A DNA stretch of 64,000 nucleotides from Glandiceps talaboti (lineage: Eukaryota > Hemichordata > Enteropneusta > Spengelidae). How positions within the stretch are numbered: the first letter of the stretch is position 1; each line of letters opens with the position of its first letter. The translations under genes and the position numbers were made by a program. Where the stretch lies: the NCBI RefSeq assembly GCF_964340395.1, contig NC_135555.1, forward strand, positions 3,978,501 through 4,042,500, in the 5' to 3' direction. The notes under the pieces are model-generated. The model made no database searches, was not told the DNA's origin, and saw nothing but the letters and a program-made list of their open reading frames with translations. Below, in pieces: positions 1-13,149 of this stretch.

Positions 1-1189
1 GCACTTTTCTTTATGAATTTAAAAGCTTATAAAAGTTAAAAGATTTTTCTTTCTTTACATGTCATCTGCTAGGGTTCAGAGGTCCATCTTTGTGTTAAAA
101 AGTTTGCCACCCTTTTTACGCTTGAGTGATTGTCACTCACAGAATGCCGTTTTCGGTATTGTTAAGTTTGTATGTGGTAACAGTTGCATTTTAAGAAGAC
201 AAGATAGTATTTGCATCTGAGTACACTCTGTCACTGTGTCTTGTCACTCATTACGACAGAAAGATCCGGAACGTCAAATGAAACAACTTTTGATGTCGTC
301 GTGCTGTCATTATTTAACAACTTCATGCTAGAAAAGGAAACCTGATTGCGCTTTAAGTAAATGAAATGATATAGCAGTACTGATAGTACTTTAAACACAG
401 TGGGCCTTAGCATCAAGACAGAAATGAAGCGTTGTTGGCCCATGATTTATGTTAGTTCTCTTAATGCTGTCTTAACAATCAATAGCTCAGTAAATACATC
501 GATTGTTCAGGAATCAGTGAGGAGGTTGGATGAGGCCAAACGTATGCAATAGTATGGGTTAACTAGATGATGGACTTGGTGATTAGCTCTAGGATAAGAC
601 TTTAAAGCCATCCTTTGTGAAATTACAACATAATCGTTTTAAACAACTGAGAGGGGATAAGTCTCTTTGTGTGCATGCAAGGATTAGTTACTTTTATGTG
701 TTAAATGTTATAGTCAGGAGGGAATCCTTCTCAAATTGGGCACAAAGTGTGAGATACATTGTACAATGTACAGGAATTTTTTTTTTGGAGGAATGCTCCG
801 CAGGGGTATAACCAGGCATTTATTGACTAACTCTTAGGATCATACACATTGTAAAAGATATGCCATTCAGATCTCTACTCCTAATATACCTGAAGATAGA
901 GTAACAAAAAACGAAGCATATTTTGCGAGATTTGCGATGAAGCATCATTGCCCCCAGAGTGACGGATTCTGCTTTCAAAGGGTGAAAGAAATGCTTGAAA
1001 TATAAGTAATAGAAAAGAAAGCTTTTACCATTTCTATTGATGCTTTGACAGCTTACACAAATATCTAACAAAAGAACTTAAGCATCAGCCATCTTCTGCT
1101 CACACATATTATTTTCCATTATTGAAGTTGGCTGCTGGCCTGTCCACAGGGGCATGCTCCGATTGAAATGCGTTACCTTATCTCACTAA
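1..1189. other. AT-rich non-coding DNA
   Basis: No gene was recognised. Open frames here are at most about 83 codons, have no recognisable domain and look like chance frames in AT-rich DNA. The only structured site noticed is a perfect 16-bp palindrome, TACATTGTACAATGTA, at 755-770. Confidence 0.6.
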
Positions 1190-1430
1190 AACTCTGCTAT
1201 CCTTATAATTGCCGACATAAGGCCAAACTAATTACATTTTTTGGTTTGCATCCCTTCAAGCATAGATTTTAAGAAGTTTTTGATAAAAATTGCACAGAAT
1301 ATCTTTGAGCCGTACTCTCTTCATAATTGCCAATACGAAGCCAAACTAATTAAATATGTTGGTTTATGTCCTTTTCTCATGAATAGATTTAGGAAGTTTT
1401 GATAAAACTTGCACAGAATTTCTCTGCAAA
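1190..1430. repeat. 118-bp tandem duplication
   Basis: Two adjacent copies of a unit of about 118 bp, diverged by scattered substitutions and small gaps. Matching landmarks are ATAATTGCC at 1205 and 1323, then GCCAAACTAATTA, a TAGATTT-A-GAAGTTT stretch, and a final TTGCACAGAAT in each copy. It is a local duplication of unknown origin and carries no open frame across both copies. Confidence 0.8.
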
Positions 1431-4400
1431 TGCTTAACGTTGAACAAAAGAGTCAATTACAAAATGTGATTTGTGATCGGCTAAAGGTAATGCAGTAAAT
1501 GCTTGACCAGGGCTGTAAATTCTAATGTAAATTTAGACATTGGAATGGAGCTTTGACAGCATCATAGACCAATAAACTAACAACAGTGGACAATTGCCAT
1601 GGTAAAGACGACAGAGAATGAATGTACACACATTGTAAATTGGTATTTGAATTTGACTAGCGTTATAGTTGCAAGAGTGGACAACTTTGCATGCAGCATC
1701 ATTTGGCCAGACACATATTTGTGGATAAAGCAAACATCGCTATGGAACCATTGTAATGTAAAGACATAGAGAAAATTGACACTGCTTTTGATTTTTCTAC
1801 TCGTCTAGCTTCTCTAGTGTTTTACAGACTGACAGAAACTCTGAAAGTAGAGGGGCAAAAATGTGTATTTTGCCAATTGTATGAAAAAAAGAGAAGTTTT
1901 TACAAGGCCCAACACACAGATGGTTATTGGAGAGGTACAGATGTTACATCAAGTAATTCTGCAAATATGTAAACATAGTCATTTAAATGAGAAAAATGAA
2001 ACTCAAATCTGAAAAATGCAAAATCTTGAACTTCTGACCAAGAAAGAAATAATTCATACAGTAGGTGGTTAAATCAAGGCTGCAACTCTGCCCTAGGAAA
2101 GTTCAATGTCATAAGACATGTACAATATTAACCCAGAGATCTAGCAGTCAAGGACATGTCTAGTGTACATGAAGGCAAACTTCATTAAATCCATATAGAA
2201 ATTCTTCTGATGTACTAACTGAAAGTACAAAAAAACAAAAAAATGAGAAATACTTCATCAAATTATGAACCTATAAGGGGATTATTGAAGGCACTTTGTG
2301 ATTGTAAAATATCTGTATCGATCTATAAAATAAAATAAAGTTTTTAATCACGGTACAGTTATATATGTCTTTAGATTTTAACTTGATAGATAAGGGAACA
2401 GCTTACACTCTGAATGCACAAATATTTAATGTGTAATCTCTGAATATTAACCCAAATCTTATCGAACTACACTGCTATGTTTTCATAAAGGATGAAAAGT
2501 ACAATATAGATGGAATCGTACTCTGGCTCACGTTCAAACATAGACAATGGATGGGGCCATTGTGTATGGTTTTAGGCACCGTGTGTAAATCATGACACTT
2601 ACAAACTCAGAATTTTACCACATTTACCCTCCTTTTTCCATGATTTTGAAACCGAAAGGAAAGAATTCTTTACAAATTTGACAGGAGAGTGTGTTGTATT
2701 TTATTTTCAAACCAATATGATATGATTAAGATTTTGAAAATGTGTAATCTGTGTAACCATGTACATGCTGCATACATTGTAAACTTTGATATCTCGCCAA
2801 ACAAAGAATTTAATTAGTGTGGCCTAACAGGGAATTCCACACTGCCAGCTATAATATTGGACCTGGAGAAATAATTTTTTGATGGCTTGTTGATAAGTTC
2901 TTTTTAAGTTGTTTTCATCTGTACTGGCATCCTTGGAGAGCTTTTGTCCCATTCATGTGTCTAAATTGCCGCAACTAAGGTAATCAACAGATTCAGTGCA
3001 AGAGAGTGATCGTTGGTTGTGACTCTTGCATCCTGGCATATAGCTTCACCCGAAGATTAGAATGATATTGTTTTCAATCCAATACCACTCAACTTTGGCC
3101 ATGAAATTGACAGTAGTAGTTTGAGTGACAAGACTTGCTTGATCCCAAGGTTAATATCTAATAAATAGACCGTCAAGACATATTGCTCAGTCAAAGGAGA
3201 TAGCCGTAATAGGAAACTTTTTAATCTGCCCGGCTGACATCTACAAGGGCCATTTGTATGAGCAATGTTTTATATGTTTATTTGCCAACAGATTTTCTCA
3301 CTCCACTGAGCAGTTTTTACAACTGTTTTTTTTTTTTATATTCAGGATCACTTTTATCAGAGATACAGCGGATTAAATGAGATAACTTTATAGATTTAGC
3401 TTTCATATAAGAACCATGATTTTAATTACTGTATTATATCCGTTTTACAATCTGTCATTTCAGACTCAAATCAAGTGATAAGACATTTTAATGATAAAAA
3501 TAAGAAATACAATGAAGAGAAAAGAAAGAAATGTAGGTATCAGAAAAATTAATGGTAAAATTCTGAAAATTTATTTATTTATGAGAATAAATGTTCATGG
3601 ACTCTAGATTCATAATTATAAATTAAAATTTCTACTCATAGAGTCAAACAATTTCTTGGAAGTGAAATTTATGATAATAAGTCTGTAGAAAATTATTTAC
3701 TTTTTTCTGGGGAGGGAGGGGAGATTGAATGAATGCAAACCCATATCTAAAATATCGTGTGTAGACATGGGTTTGTAGTCATTGGTGAAAAGAATGATAC
3801 ATAAATCTAATAAAATGGTGTATTAATTTTCATATCTGATGTATATGCCACATCTTTGGATATGCCACCAAGCAATTTAAAAGAAAAACATTTCGGAAAA
3901 TTGCTGAAAAACTTTAAAATGAGAGAAAAACATTCATATGCAATATATGATTTTTGTGGTACATACGACATGTAGACGGTGTTACGTTTTATACCTGTAT
4001 GTGAAGTTTCTTTTATATATTTAAGTTTTGTAATTCTAAGTTTCTTATATATGTAACCTTTTAACAATGTCAATCATCTGTTGTTTCATTCACAAAGTAT
4101 ACACAATTCAATGAATAATTAAGATTAAAATTTTGATGAAAACCATTCCATTACAAAAGAAAACCAAATATTTGTGTGTACTTTTGATAAATTATGGGTT
4201 TGTAGTCATTTTAGACAAGGGTAATATTTTATCTGACAATGTTAAACAAACTGATGATTTCGAAATATGACATGATAAAATAAAAGTTTATATACATATA
4301 ATATTGAATGTTATTTTAATCTAAACCATAACACTTTATTTTTTCTCTCCAAAATATATAATAATGATAACAGAAACTTTTGTTCATTTCAAAGAATTCG

Positions 4401-4556
4401 TTCTTTGTGATTAATTTGTACAACTTTATGTGAGTCCATTTTCTTTTCTGAAGTTCCTCGCTAAGACTATTTAAGCAAAAAGGATTTTTAAATTTTGATA
4501 TTAGCCTTTTTACTTTGACATGAAATATTTTGATTATTGAAGATTAACATTAACAG

Positions 4557-4558
<2 letters not shown>
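1431..4558. other. AT-rich non-coding DNA, overlapping AATAAA signals
   Basis: No gene was recognised. Overlapping AATAAA hexamers at 2329-2339 are followed by a T-rich stretch, as at a polyadenylation site, but no coding exon was found upstream, so transcription is unproven. A weak RFX-type site, ATTGCCATGGTAAA, lies at 1593-1606. The phrase ATGGGTTTGTAGTCATT occurs near 3766 and again near 4194, which may mark a short dispersed duplication. Confidence 0.5.
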
Positions 4559-4559
<1 letters not shown>

Positions 4560-4636
<77 letters not shown>

Positions 4637-4650
4637 TGTGTGTCTGTGTT
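4560..4650. repeat. (GA)n microsatellite with TG-rich tail
   Basis: About 35 uninterrupted GA dinucleotides run to 4630. A single C interrupts them at 4631 and a TG-rich stretch follows (TGTGTGTCTGTG). The open frame across it encodes only an Arg-Glu repeat and is an artefact of the dinucleotide. The purine-only strand could form H-DNA, which is inference. Confidence 0.97.
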
Positions 4651-5484
4651 TCTCTGTACCTATGTATGTTTGTGTGTATTAAAACATGCCATTCAAAACT
4701 GGCAGTGTGACTTGTCTTGGCCTGGTATTATGGCTGTTTCCTTACATCACCTATAGACAGTGTGTATGATAGAACTAATGCTGTCAAAACTGTATGAAGA
4801 AATGTAACATAACGTGAATAGTTTTCATTAAGCATTCCCAAAGAACTCTTCATTCACTACTGCTAATTTACTTGTCTATACCATACATTCAGAACTGGAG
4901 TGCAGCTTAACCTTAGCCAACGTGAGATATTCATCACGTTATTCTCAAAATTATGTCTTTAGAAAAGGGTTCATTTCTCTTTATGGGTCGCCAGTAAGAT
5001 GCTTGAGAGCTAGCATAAGGAGATTTTGACATATAATAAAAATTGAACTCAACTACTGAAGTGGAAAAATAACAAGTTTATAAGAAGTTTTGGAGAGACC
5101 TTTCTGAAAATTACAAAGTAAGAGTGAAGTGAGGTCTTGAATACTAAGCATAACAATAAAAAGATGTTAATTTTGCCAAGTCAAGTAAAAACAGAATACC
5201 TGCTACATTTAATGTTGAGATGCGTCGAGATTAAAAACATTCCCAATGGATACTTTAAGTATGACTGGAAATGTGAGTCGTTGCTATGGCAAAGACACCT
5301 CAAATTTTCTTGACGTGATAACAATGTTTAATGAGAAGAACGAAATCTTGAGGATTGATGATTTCATGGAAATCAAAATGTAATATTAACCAATCTCTTA
5401 GTATAGAGGTGGATTTTCTTTTATTAATGATAATTAAGATATATGAACTATTTTTTTATTAGCGTATTCCAAAAACTATGAAAT
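4651..5484. other. Non-coding DNA with one X-box-like site
   Basis: No gene was recognised. The site GTTGCTATGGCAAA at 5280-5293 matches the RFX X-box consensus except at its last base. Confidence 0.5.
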
Positions 5485-5930
5485 CTGACAAGGTATGTTC
5501 TGAATTTCATCTAGAGTGGTGAAATATCATATGGAAAAATATTTCTTTTAACACTATTCTCACCATATTGAGGGGAGAGATATTTTTTAAGCAAATTTTT
5601 CAAAAAAAATATCAAGAGCACATTAAAATTGTGTTCAATTCAACACGAGAAAGCAATGAAATTTTACATGAAAAAATAATTTTCTTTTTACAATATCATT
5701 GCCATCTTGAGAAGAAATGTGTATCAAGCAATTTTTTCAAAAAAAAAGACTGAAAAATGTTTAAATATGTTTTCAATTCCACATAAGAAAAATGGTAAAA
5801 TATTGCATGAAAAAAATTCTGTTAACAATATAAAAAAAAATCAAACCTTTTAAAAAATACTCTTGCCGTGTTGAGGGGAGAGAGATTTGATGATGAAGTG
5901 AATTTTTTCAAATATTTTTTGGGAATTGTG
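5485..5930. repeat. Decayed ~140-165-bp tandem repeat, about 3 copies
   Basis: Recurring order of motifs: a TTAACA/TTACAA start, then a C-ATATTGAGGGGAGAG-like block (around 5560, 5700 and 5865), AAG-AATTTTTTCAAA, TTCAATTC-ACA, AGAAA, and GCATGAAAAAA. Copy spacing is about 139 bp between the first two and about 165 bp to the third because of insertions. A partial copy lies upstream of the first. The short open frames here (60-80 codons) run through the A-rich blocks and are not credible genes. Confidence 0.65.
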
Positions 5931-6880
5931 AAAAAATGAGATATTTTGATTCTGAAACTGAAAAGACTGAAAAGTAAAGATAGAGGAGACGTTGAAATAT
6001 TCCTGACATAAAAACATCTGTTTATAAGAATATCAGTTGTTGTGAATGTCTGTCTCATTTACAGAGAGTGCAATGAATGAGTTTGTTTTATAATGGTTTT
6101 TTGATGAATGTGACCAGGAAGTCAGAGAAGGAAACTAGTTAAGCTGTTATCATATATATTAGAATTCATCTTTCCATCGCCTACAGCAAATCACTATGAA
6201 AATTGTCAGACGTTGTTTTTTGTGAACAATAAAACCTGACAGATCTGTTTTCGTGTACTTGACCTTGGTATTTCACAAGTACAAGTACACATTAGACCCT
6301 TCTGATCGTTTTTGTGTCATTTCGAAATGATATTTTCATCTTGTCGTTTGTCTGTTTATTTTCATTGTTTCACACCCAATTTTTAACTTAACATAAAAAT
6401 TCAAGCCATTCAATATTTGATTAATCAAAAGTGACAGTTTCTTTACAAAATTGACTCACTACAGGTCTCCAAGAATTGTGGAATATAATATTCAAACTCA
6501 AGTCAACAATTTTTTTTCAAAGCAGTTAATTGTTTCAAAAGCATCTTTTTCTTTTACTCACTCCTCTGAAATAATATCAGTACTTTTTTTTTTTAAATCG
6601 TGACATTTTCAGCTAAACGAATATTTCTGAGGGTTTTTTTTTCACAAAGAGAAGAGATTTCCCATTCTTTCTCATGAATGTCGATTCGTTTATTCATTTC
6701 AACAATAAGCAAGCGTTATCAGTTCAAATTGTTCAACACCATTAGAAGTATTTAGTATACCTTTCCCAATTTTGTAGTGAAATGTTATAAAGTAGTTCAT
6801 ATCAACTACTGAATACTCAGGTATTTTTATTTGATGATAATAGTTAGCCAAAAGGCATTATTACTCAAAGTTGACTCACT

Positions 6881-6903
6881 TTACCATGGTTGCTATGGTA
6901 ACC
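6881..6903 (+). promoter_or_regulatory. RFX-type X-box inside a small palindrome
   Basis: GTTGCTATGGTAAC at 6889-6902 fits the palindromic X-box consensus bound by RFX winged-helix factors (GTNRCC, spacer, RGYAAC), with T for C at the sixth base. TTACCAT at 6881 and ATGGTAA at 6895-6901 are reverse complements around a seven-base loop. The identical 14-mer recurs at 29895. Motif match only; binding is not shown. Confidence 0.5.
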
Positions 6904-7178
6904 AATCTTAGGTATCCTAATATTTGTTTGCTCTCAGAGATTCTTTAACAAAATTTACTGACCTGTTTCCCCAAAATATACTGGAGTATATTTTGATTCA
7001 GATATATGGAAAAAAAAGATAATAAACTAAATGTTTTTCTATATTTCGCCAAATATAACCAAAAAAATGTGAACTGTGATAAAATGACTATGACTTCCTT
7101 TTTTACCTAATTTTAGAAAAAAATTGAGAGATTTTCAGATAGAATCAGTTTTCGGTGAAGACGCGGCTTTTTAACATG

Positions 7179-7192
7179 GTTTCCATGACAAC
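7179..7192 (+). promoter_or_regulatory. RFX-type X-box
   Basis: GTTTCCATGACAAC keeps both half-sites of the X-box (GTTTCC and GACAAC) at the usual spacing. It lies 290 bp from the site at 6889. Motif match only. Confidence 0.4.
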
Positions 7193-7970
7193 AAAGAGCG
7201 GGGTGATATAGACTCTAGAAAAATTGAATGATTACTAATTAGTATTTTTTTAAATGTATTGAGAAAACCTTATCCTCCAGGATTTAATTTGTTCAACCAT
7301 TTTCCTTTGTTTTCATCACAAAGTTGACCGACTTTGTAAGGTACATATGCTCATGTAATCTGAAATTTGCATAATATCAATGCATCTACCATCTTTCATA
7401 GCCTCAAGAATTTTGGTATTCAATATGCAAATCATGCAGTTTGGACAACCAGAGGGTTGAATTCTGAAACAGGACTGATTAAAAAAAAAGAATAATGTTG
7501 CATTTAAGTTAATACATGTATATGAAATGGCACAATGTTTCTAAAAGGTCACCAAGATGATAAAAAAGCTTTGAAACTTAACCAAGGGTATTATAATGAT
7601 AAGAGATTTATTATGAAGATAAGGGAAAAAGCTGAGAGCTAGAAATGATGGTCAAAACATGTCAAGAAAAGTTTTCAAATATTAGTGAGAAAAATAAAGA
7701 TATCAAAGTTGAAAGTATGACATCTACAATGAATCACATTTATGATAAAAATCATTTGTGTATGTCCATAAATGTAGTACAGTTATGAATATTGATATGA
7801 GAAGCAAGATGAAGATGATAAGTCTGAAATTATTATTTTTCTGAAATCTACTCATACATCAGTATCCTGATAATCAAAGTGGTTTTTTTTTCAAAGATGC
7901 AAAGAGATTGTTTGAAAGACATGACAGTGTGTCTCACCTTCTTGTAGTTTCACACCCAGCATACTTTGTT

Positions 7971-9529
7971 ATATTATACAGCCAAGCTGTACATTACCCT
8001 CCATAACACAGCCAAGCTGTACATCACACCCCTAGTACAATGTCATAACACAGCCAAGCTGTACATTACCCTCCATAACACAGCCAAGCTGTACACCACA
8101 TCCTTAGTACTATGTCATAACACAGCCAAGCTGTACATCACACCCCTAGTACTATGTCATAACACAGCCAAGCTGTACATCACACCCCTAGTACTATGTC
8201 ATAACACAGCCAAGCTGTACATCACACCCCTAGTACTATGTCATAACACAGCCAAGCTGTACACCACACCCCTAGTACTGTCACAACACAGCCAAGCTGT
8301 ACACCACACCCCTAGTACTATGTCATAACACAGTCAAGCTGTACATCACACCCCTAAGTACTGTGTCATAACACAGCCGAGCTGTACACCACGCCCCTAA
8401 GTACTATGTCGTAACACAGCTCAGCTGTACACCACACCCCTAGTACTGTCATAACACAGCCAAGCTGTAACACCACACCCCTAGTACTATGTCATAACAC
8501 AGCCAAGCTGTACATCACACCCCTAGTACTATGTCATAACACAGCCAAGCAGTACATCACACCCCTAGTACTGTGTCATAACACAGCCAAGCTGTACACC
8601 ACACCCCTAGTACTATGTCATAACACAGCCAAGCTGTACATCACACCCCTAGTACTGTCATAACACAGCCAAGCTGTACACCACACCCCTAGTACTGTCA
8701 TAACATAGCCAAGCCGTACATCACACCCCTAACTACTATGGCAACACAGCCAAGCTGTACACCATGCCCCTAAGTACTATGTCATAACACAGCCAAGCTG
8801 TACACCACGCCCCTAAGTACTATGTCATAACACAGCCAAGCTGTACACCACGCCCATAAGTACTATGTCATAACACAGCCAAGCTGTACATCACACCCCT
8901 AGTACTATGTCACAACACAGCCAAGCTGTACACCACGCCCCTAAGTACTGTCATAACACAGCCAAACTGTACACCACGCCCCTAAGTACTATGTCATAAC
9001 ACAGCCAAGCAGTACATCACACCCCCAGTACTATGTCATAACACAGCCAAGCTGTAACACCACACCCCTAGTACTATGTCATAACAAAGCCAAGCAGTAC
9101 ATCACACCCCTAGTACTATGTCATAACACAGCCAAAGCTGTACACCACGCCCCTAAGTAATATGTCATAACACAGCCAAGCTGTACACCGCACCCCTAAG
9201 TACTATGTCATAACACAGCCAAGCTGTACACCACACCACTAGTACTTTGTCATAACACAGCCAAGCTGTACACCACACCCCTAAGTACTATGTCATAACA
9301 CAGCCAAGCTGTACACCACACCCCTAGTACTGTCATAATACGTACAGCCAAGCTGTACACCACACCCCTAGTACTATGTCATAACACAGCCAAGCTGTAC
9401 ACCACACCCCTAGTACTATGTCATAACACAGCCAAGCAGTACATCACACCCCTAGTAGTATGTCATAACACAGCCAAGCTGTACACCACGCCCCTAGTAC
9501 TATGTCATAACACAGCCAAGCAGTACATC
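7971..9529. repeat. 42-bp minisatellite, about 38 copies
   Basis: Head-to-tail array with the core ACACAGCCAAGCTGTACA followed by TCACACCCCTAGTAC and TATGTCATA. The common period is 42 bp (for example 8119, 8161, 8203). The first copies include shortened ~30-bp units. Later copies vary by loss of two or three bases in TACTATGTC, an extra A in CCCCTAAGTAC, TGTAACACC insertions and CACGCCCC variants. CAGC and GCTG in the core form a small stem around CAA. Because 42 is 14 codons, a 120-codon frame over 7966-8328 encodes a repeat close to HNTAKLYITPLVLC; it begins at TTG, not ATG, and later length variants break the frame. It is best read as non-coding. A related CGGCCAAGCTG motif occurs near 13152. 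Confidence 0.97.
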
Positions 9530-12500
9530 TTTATGATCTGATATTGAAGAATTCCTGATTTTCTCCCTCTGGGCAAAAAGTATTAATAAATGGGCGAGTG
9601 GAAGTATAAAGTTATCAAGGGACAAGTGCACCTTGCCATGTGAATTGCACTGGGAGCGCTAAAATCTCTCCTCTTATCTACTTTCATTAACAAACACAAA
9701 TTATACGATAATTCAATGCTGAGTTAATGTTTAATGCTTCAGATGAATGAGCAAGGTACAAGATTTTATGCAGTGCATACGTACAATCAAGGAAATTGAC
9801 CCATTGTTGGCTTCCATCCTTCTCATTTTTTATATCTACTTTGTGTTATTATGCAAAAATGGCCGGGAGGCGTGTATAAAAGAACGCCATAAATGCAACG
9901 GTGTCAGGCCCTTTCAGACATTGTACCCTAATTACTTTGTATTATTACCGTATTATTTTTCAGTAAAATGCAATAAGAAAAATAAAAGTCACAATGCAAT
10001 GGCGATGCCGGAGGAACTTGTTCAGGGCAATAAATTATTTTTGTAAAGGCTGTAATGCCGTTATATTTCTACTGTACTATATGATATCTATTATACCTGT
10101 ATTGTGTCAAACACTGCTACATGCACTCAAGTTTCCACAATGTTATTATTACATTTATCCTAATTTCATTTAGCCATATTTTCAATAGGAGAACTTTGAC
10201 ATATGCAAACAAAAGCAGTCCATTGAGGAAGTAACTCAAATAGTTAGGGCCAATACAGGCCATTGGTTCAGCCCTAAAGCTAACAGCCGAGTCAAATCAG
10301 AACAAGGTAGGGCAACTGTTAGCAGTGAGAATAGTGCAATTAAGAGTATTTTCAAAACTCTTGTATTAGCCAATTGCTATGTTTGGCGCTAATAGGCAAA
10401 CAGACAAATTTTTGAATACAGGCAGGTATGAGATGTGAAAGTTATCGTCAATTGAAAGTAAAAAAGACGGATCATTGCTAATAGCTGACTGAAAAGGCTC
10501 CTATGCTGGATTAAGCAAGTCCAAGGAGACCTCAGTGAGCAGTATTTGTCTTTTTCTGTTCTCTTTCAGCTTGTCATAGTGGTTTTTGCCTGAGGAAAAG
10601 TACTTACTTAGAAAGCTGTATAGTAAATAAATGGGCTTTAGTTTAGAGAGCCTCATACCACGTCTGATTTCATCTGTAAAATGGCCCCTGTCAGCTTATT
10701 TAGGGTTTCAATTTGAAGTATTAAAACACAACTATTGAGTGTCGATTTCATCCTTGGATTTATTTCATTATGTCGCATTTCTCACTTGTGTATGATTATA
10801 ACCCTCGTTGTACTTTGGCCGAAATCTACTGCATTCACAATTAGATATTCATGAAATAGATTTCACACACATGAGAAATATCATGAGGATGTTGAGAGAT
10901 TTACAGGGTGTTTTCATCCCAAAAGTTTATTTGCAAACAGTGTAAGGGAATTGAATCAAAAAAGTGACATCAGAGAAACATGTCATCCTACTTGTCAATC
11001 GCTGTGTACCATTTGTCAATAAAGATTTTAATTCCATTTTCTAATTTCTGGTAATACTTTGGTGTATAGTGATGAGACTGATATCAGTATTAGTTTTATA
11101 TGACAGAAAATAATCAGGCACGTTGGACTTATCAAACAGCCAAGGGGCAGATCTACAACTTGACATAATAACCTGTGGGGCAAGACAGCCATTTTGCCTT
11201 AACATTAATATCAAGATAAAAGCAGTGACCAATTATATGTGTAAGGCCAGCCTTGTTATTCCAAGGAGCAGATGATATTTGTTTTATCTATTGATAGCTG
11301 GATAACCCTTTCCATCCAGACTTACACTTGGGACGAAAAGAAAGCCTACATGTTCGTCTTTAATTCTCTCCGAGTTCAAACTCAATCTGTTCAAAAGGCC
11401 ATACTCGTTGACTCCAATTTGTCTTTTGCACTTGTAACTGATTTCTGAAAATAGAAATATTTGTAGCAATTGAAAATAACAAGTATGATGAGATACGGAC
11501 AACTTGTAGGAAGAGGATGTCGTTTTCACATCATAATATCCCAACTAGCATTTCATCGCAAGAAAATGACTTGTCAAACCTCTGAGGATATGTTAGCTAG
11601 CTTGTCTCTAATTGAGAACTGTTCAATCGAGGAATGTCTAACTAGAAAGTGAGTGCCTGTCAGGTGGATAGCATAATGTCAGATGGACCAACTTGTTTGA
11701 AATTCACCCTTCTTGCATAAAGAGGCAGACAAGTTTACCCATATTGAAAATGCTGATTGCTTCATTTTAGCACACTTCTCCCAAGACGTGGTCGACATCA
11801 GATTTCAATTTGTGATTCTAATCTGCAATTCCTAACAACCAATTCTCATGTTGGACCTGAGATTTAACTCATAATTTCAAAATCAGATCAGGAGTTTGGG
11901 TGACTGCAACTTGCCAAGTGCAGTGGCACTGACGTCATGGCCGACTTTCATAAGTACAAATATGCAATACAGTTTGTTTTGATGGGCATTGTCATCTACC
12001 GCAGACGCTCAGTCAATTTCACTGGCTCCAGCTCTGTGGCACAGTAAAAGCTTTCACGTAACCACAGTATCATACATGTTTAATTTTTTCCTCCTTTTTT
12101 CGTTTTTGGTTTTTAGATTTGTGTACATTTTATACCAAGGACATCGGTTGAATCTGAAAGTCAAAGTGCAGTGAAGGAGGATGGAGAAACTTTTTTATCG
12201 GTGAATTTACATCTTATTAAAAAAAATCAAAGATGCAAGTGGAAAAGTGTTCATGAAGCATGCATGACATTCACATACATGTACCACCAACCCACAAAGA
12301 CATATAACATTCAGATTTTCAGCAACTATTTCTGAATATCATATTTCACAAGTTATGCCTTTTTCCCCACAAAATTGTATAAATCTAACTTTTCATCAAT
12401 TTCTCGCCAGATGTACGAGAAATGTGCAAATGTGTTTGTTTTCAGTCTAAAACCAGTGTCAAATTTTATGACAAGTGAATTAAGAATACATTTATGGCAT

Positions 12501-13148
12501 GATCTATCTACCGACAATCTTGCTGCATGCATATGAAGCCCATACAAGTAATGATAACAGATAAGTATGGACCTCACATGCATGCATAGGTGATATATAC
12601 CATAGGTGATATAGAAGCAATAGAAATGGCATGTACAAAAATATATATTAACAGTTAAAAATATGTGCTGCATTTTGTTAATATTTCAAATACAGTTCTT
12701 GAAGACAAATGTTTGTTCAGCTTTGGTCAAATTTATCATACTAGCATACTAGTCTATTCGTTAAATGTTTGGACAGTTTTATTGGAGACAGTACATCATC
12801 AACTCTCTCAAAAAAAATTATCCTTGAAAGAGGCTGCAAAGTACAAAACTTGTCTTTTGCATCTGTAAATATAGCTTGCAGTTAAAATTTAAAATGTATA
12901 TAGGTATGTCAGTAGTGTACATTTTGGTCCAGCAAAAAATCGTTAAGGGTGCTGATATGAACATTTCAATGCAAGTAAACACATGTTGACAGGTCAGTGT
13001 ATGAGAGGATAACGATATCACATTCCTGATGGCTAATTAAGAAATTTTATTTTTTATAACAATGGATACAATGGGGATAACCTTTATGTAATGTACTGAT
13101 TTCTAAATATATATCATGAAGAGAAGGAAATACACTTAGGTGTGAGCG
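9530..13148. other. Non-coding DNA, moderate complexity
   Basis: No gene was recognised. A 99-codon frame at 9747-10046 has no recognisable domain and starts at TTG or GTG-like codons. Single motifs noted: TATAAAA near 9877, an E2F-type TTTGGCGC at 10382-10389, an AATAAA at 11018, a CRE-type TGACGTCA at 11930-11937, and a 17-bp tandem pair containing ATAGGTGATATA near 12587 and 12604. The stretch from about 10200 to 10620 is of higher complexity than its surroundings. Confidence 0.45.
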
Positions 13149-13149
13149 A

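Larger units (their letters stand above)
5931..7970. other. AT-rich non-coding DNA with two X-box motifs
   Basis: No gene was recognised. Two strong RFX-type motifs lie 290 bp apart (listed separately). The NR5A/ERR-type half-site TTGACCTTG is at about 6260. The rest is low-complexity AT-rich sequence. Confidence 0.5.

Noticed and set aside
2329-2345. 3' end of a transcript
   Set aside because: AATAAA hexamers are common in AT-rich DNA and no coding exon was found upstream.
7966-8328. 120-residue repeat protein
   Set aside because: It starts at TTG, consists only of the minisatellite, and neighbouring units shift frame.
9870-9885. TATA-box promoter
   Set aside because: A lone TATAAAA with no recognisable initiator or downstream gene is not enough in AT-rich DNA.
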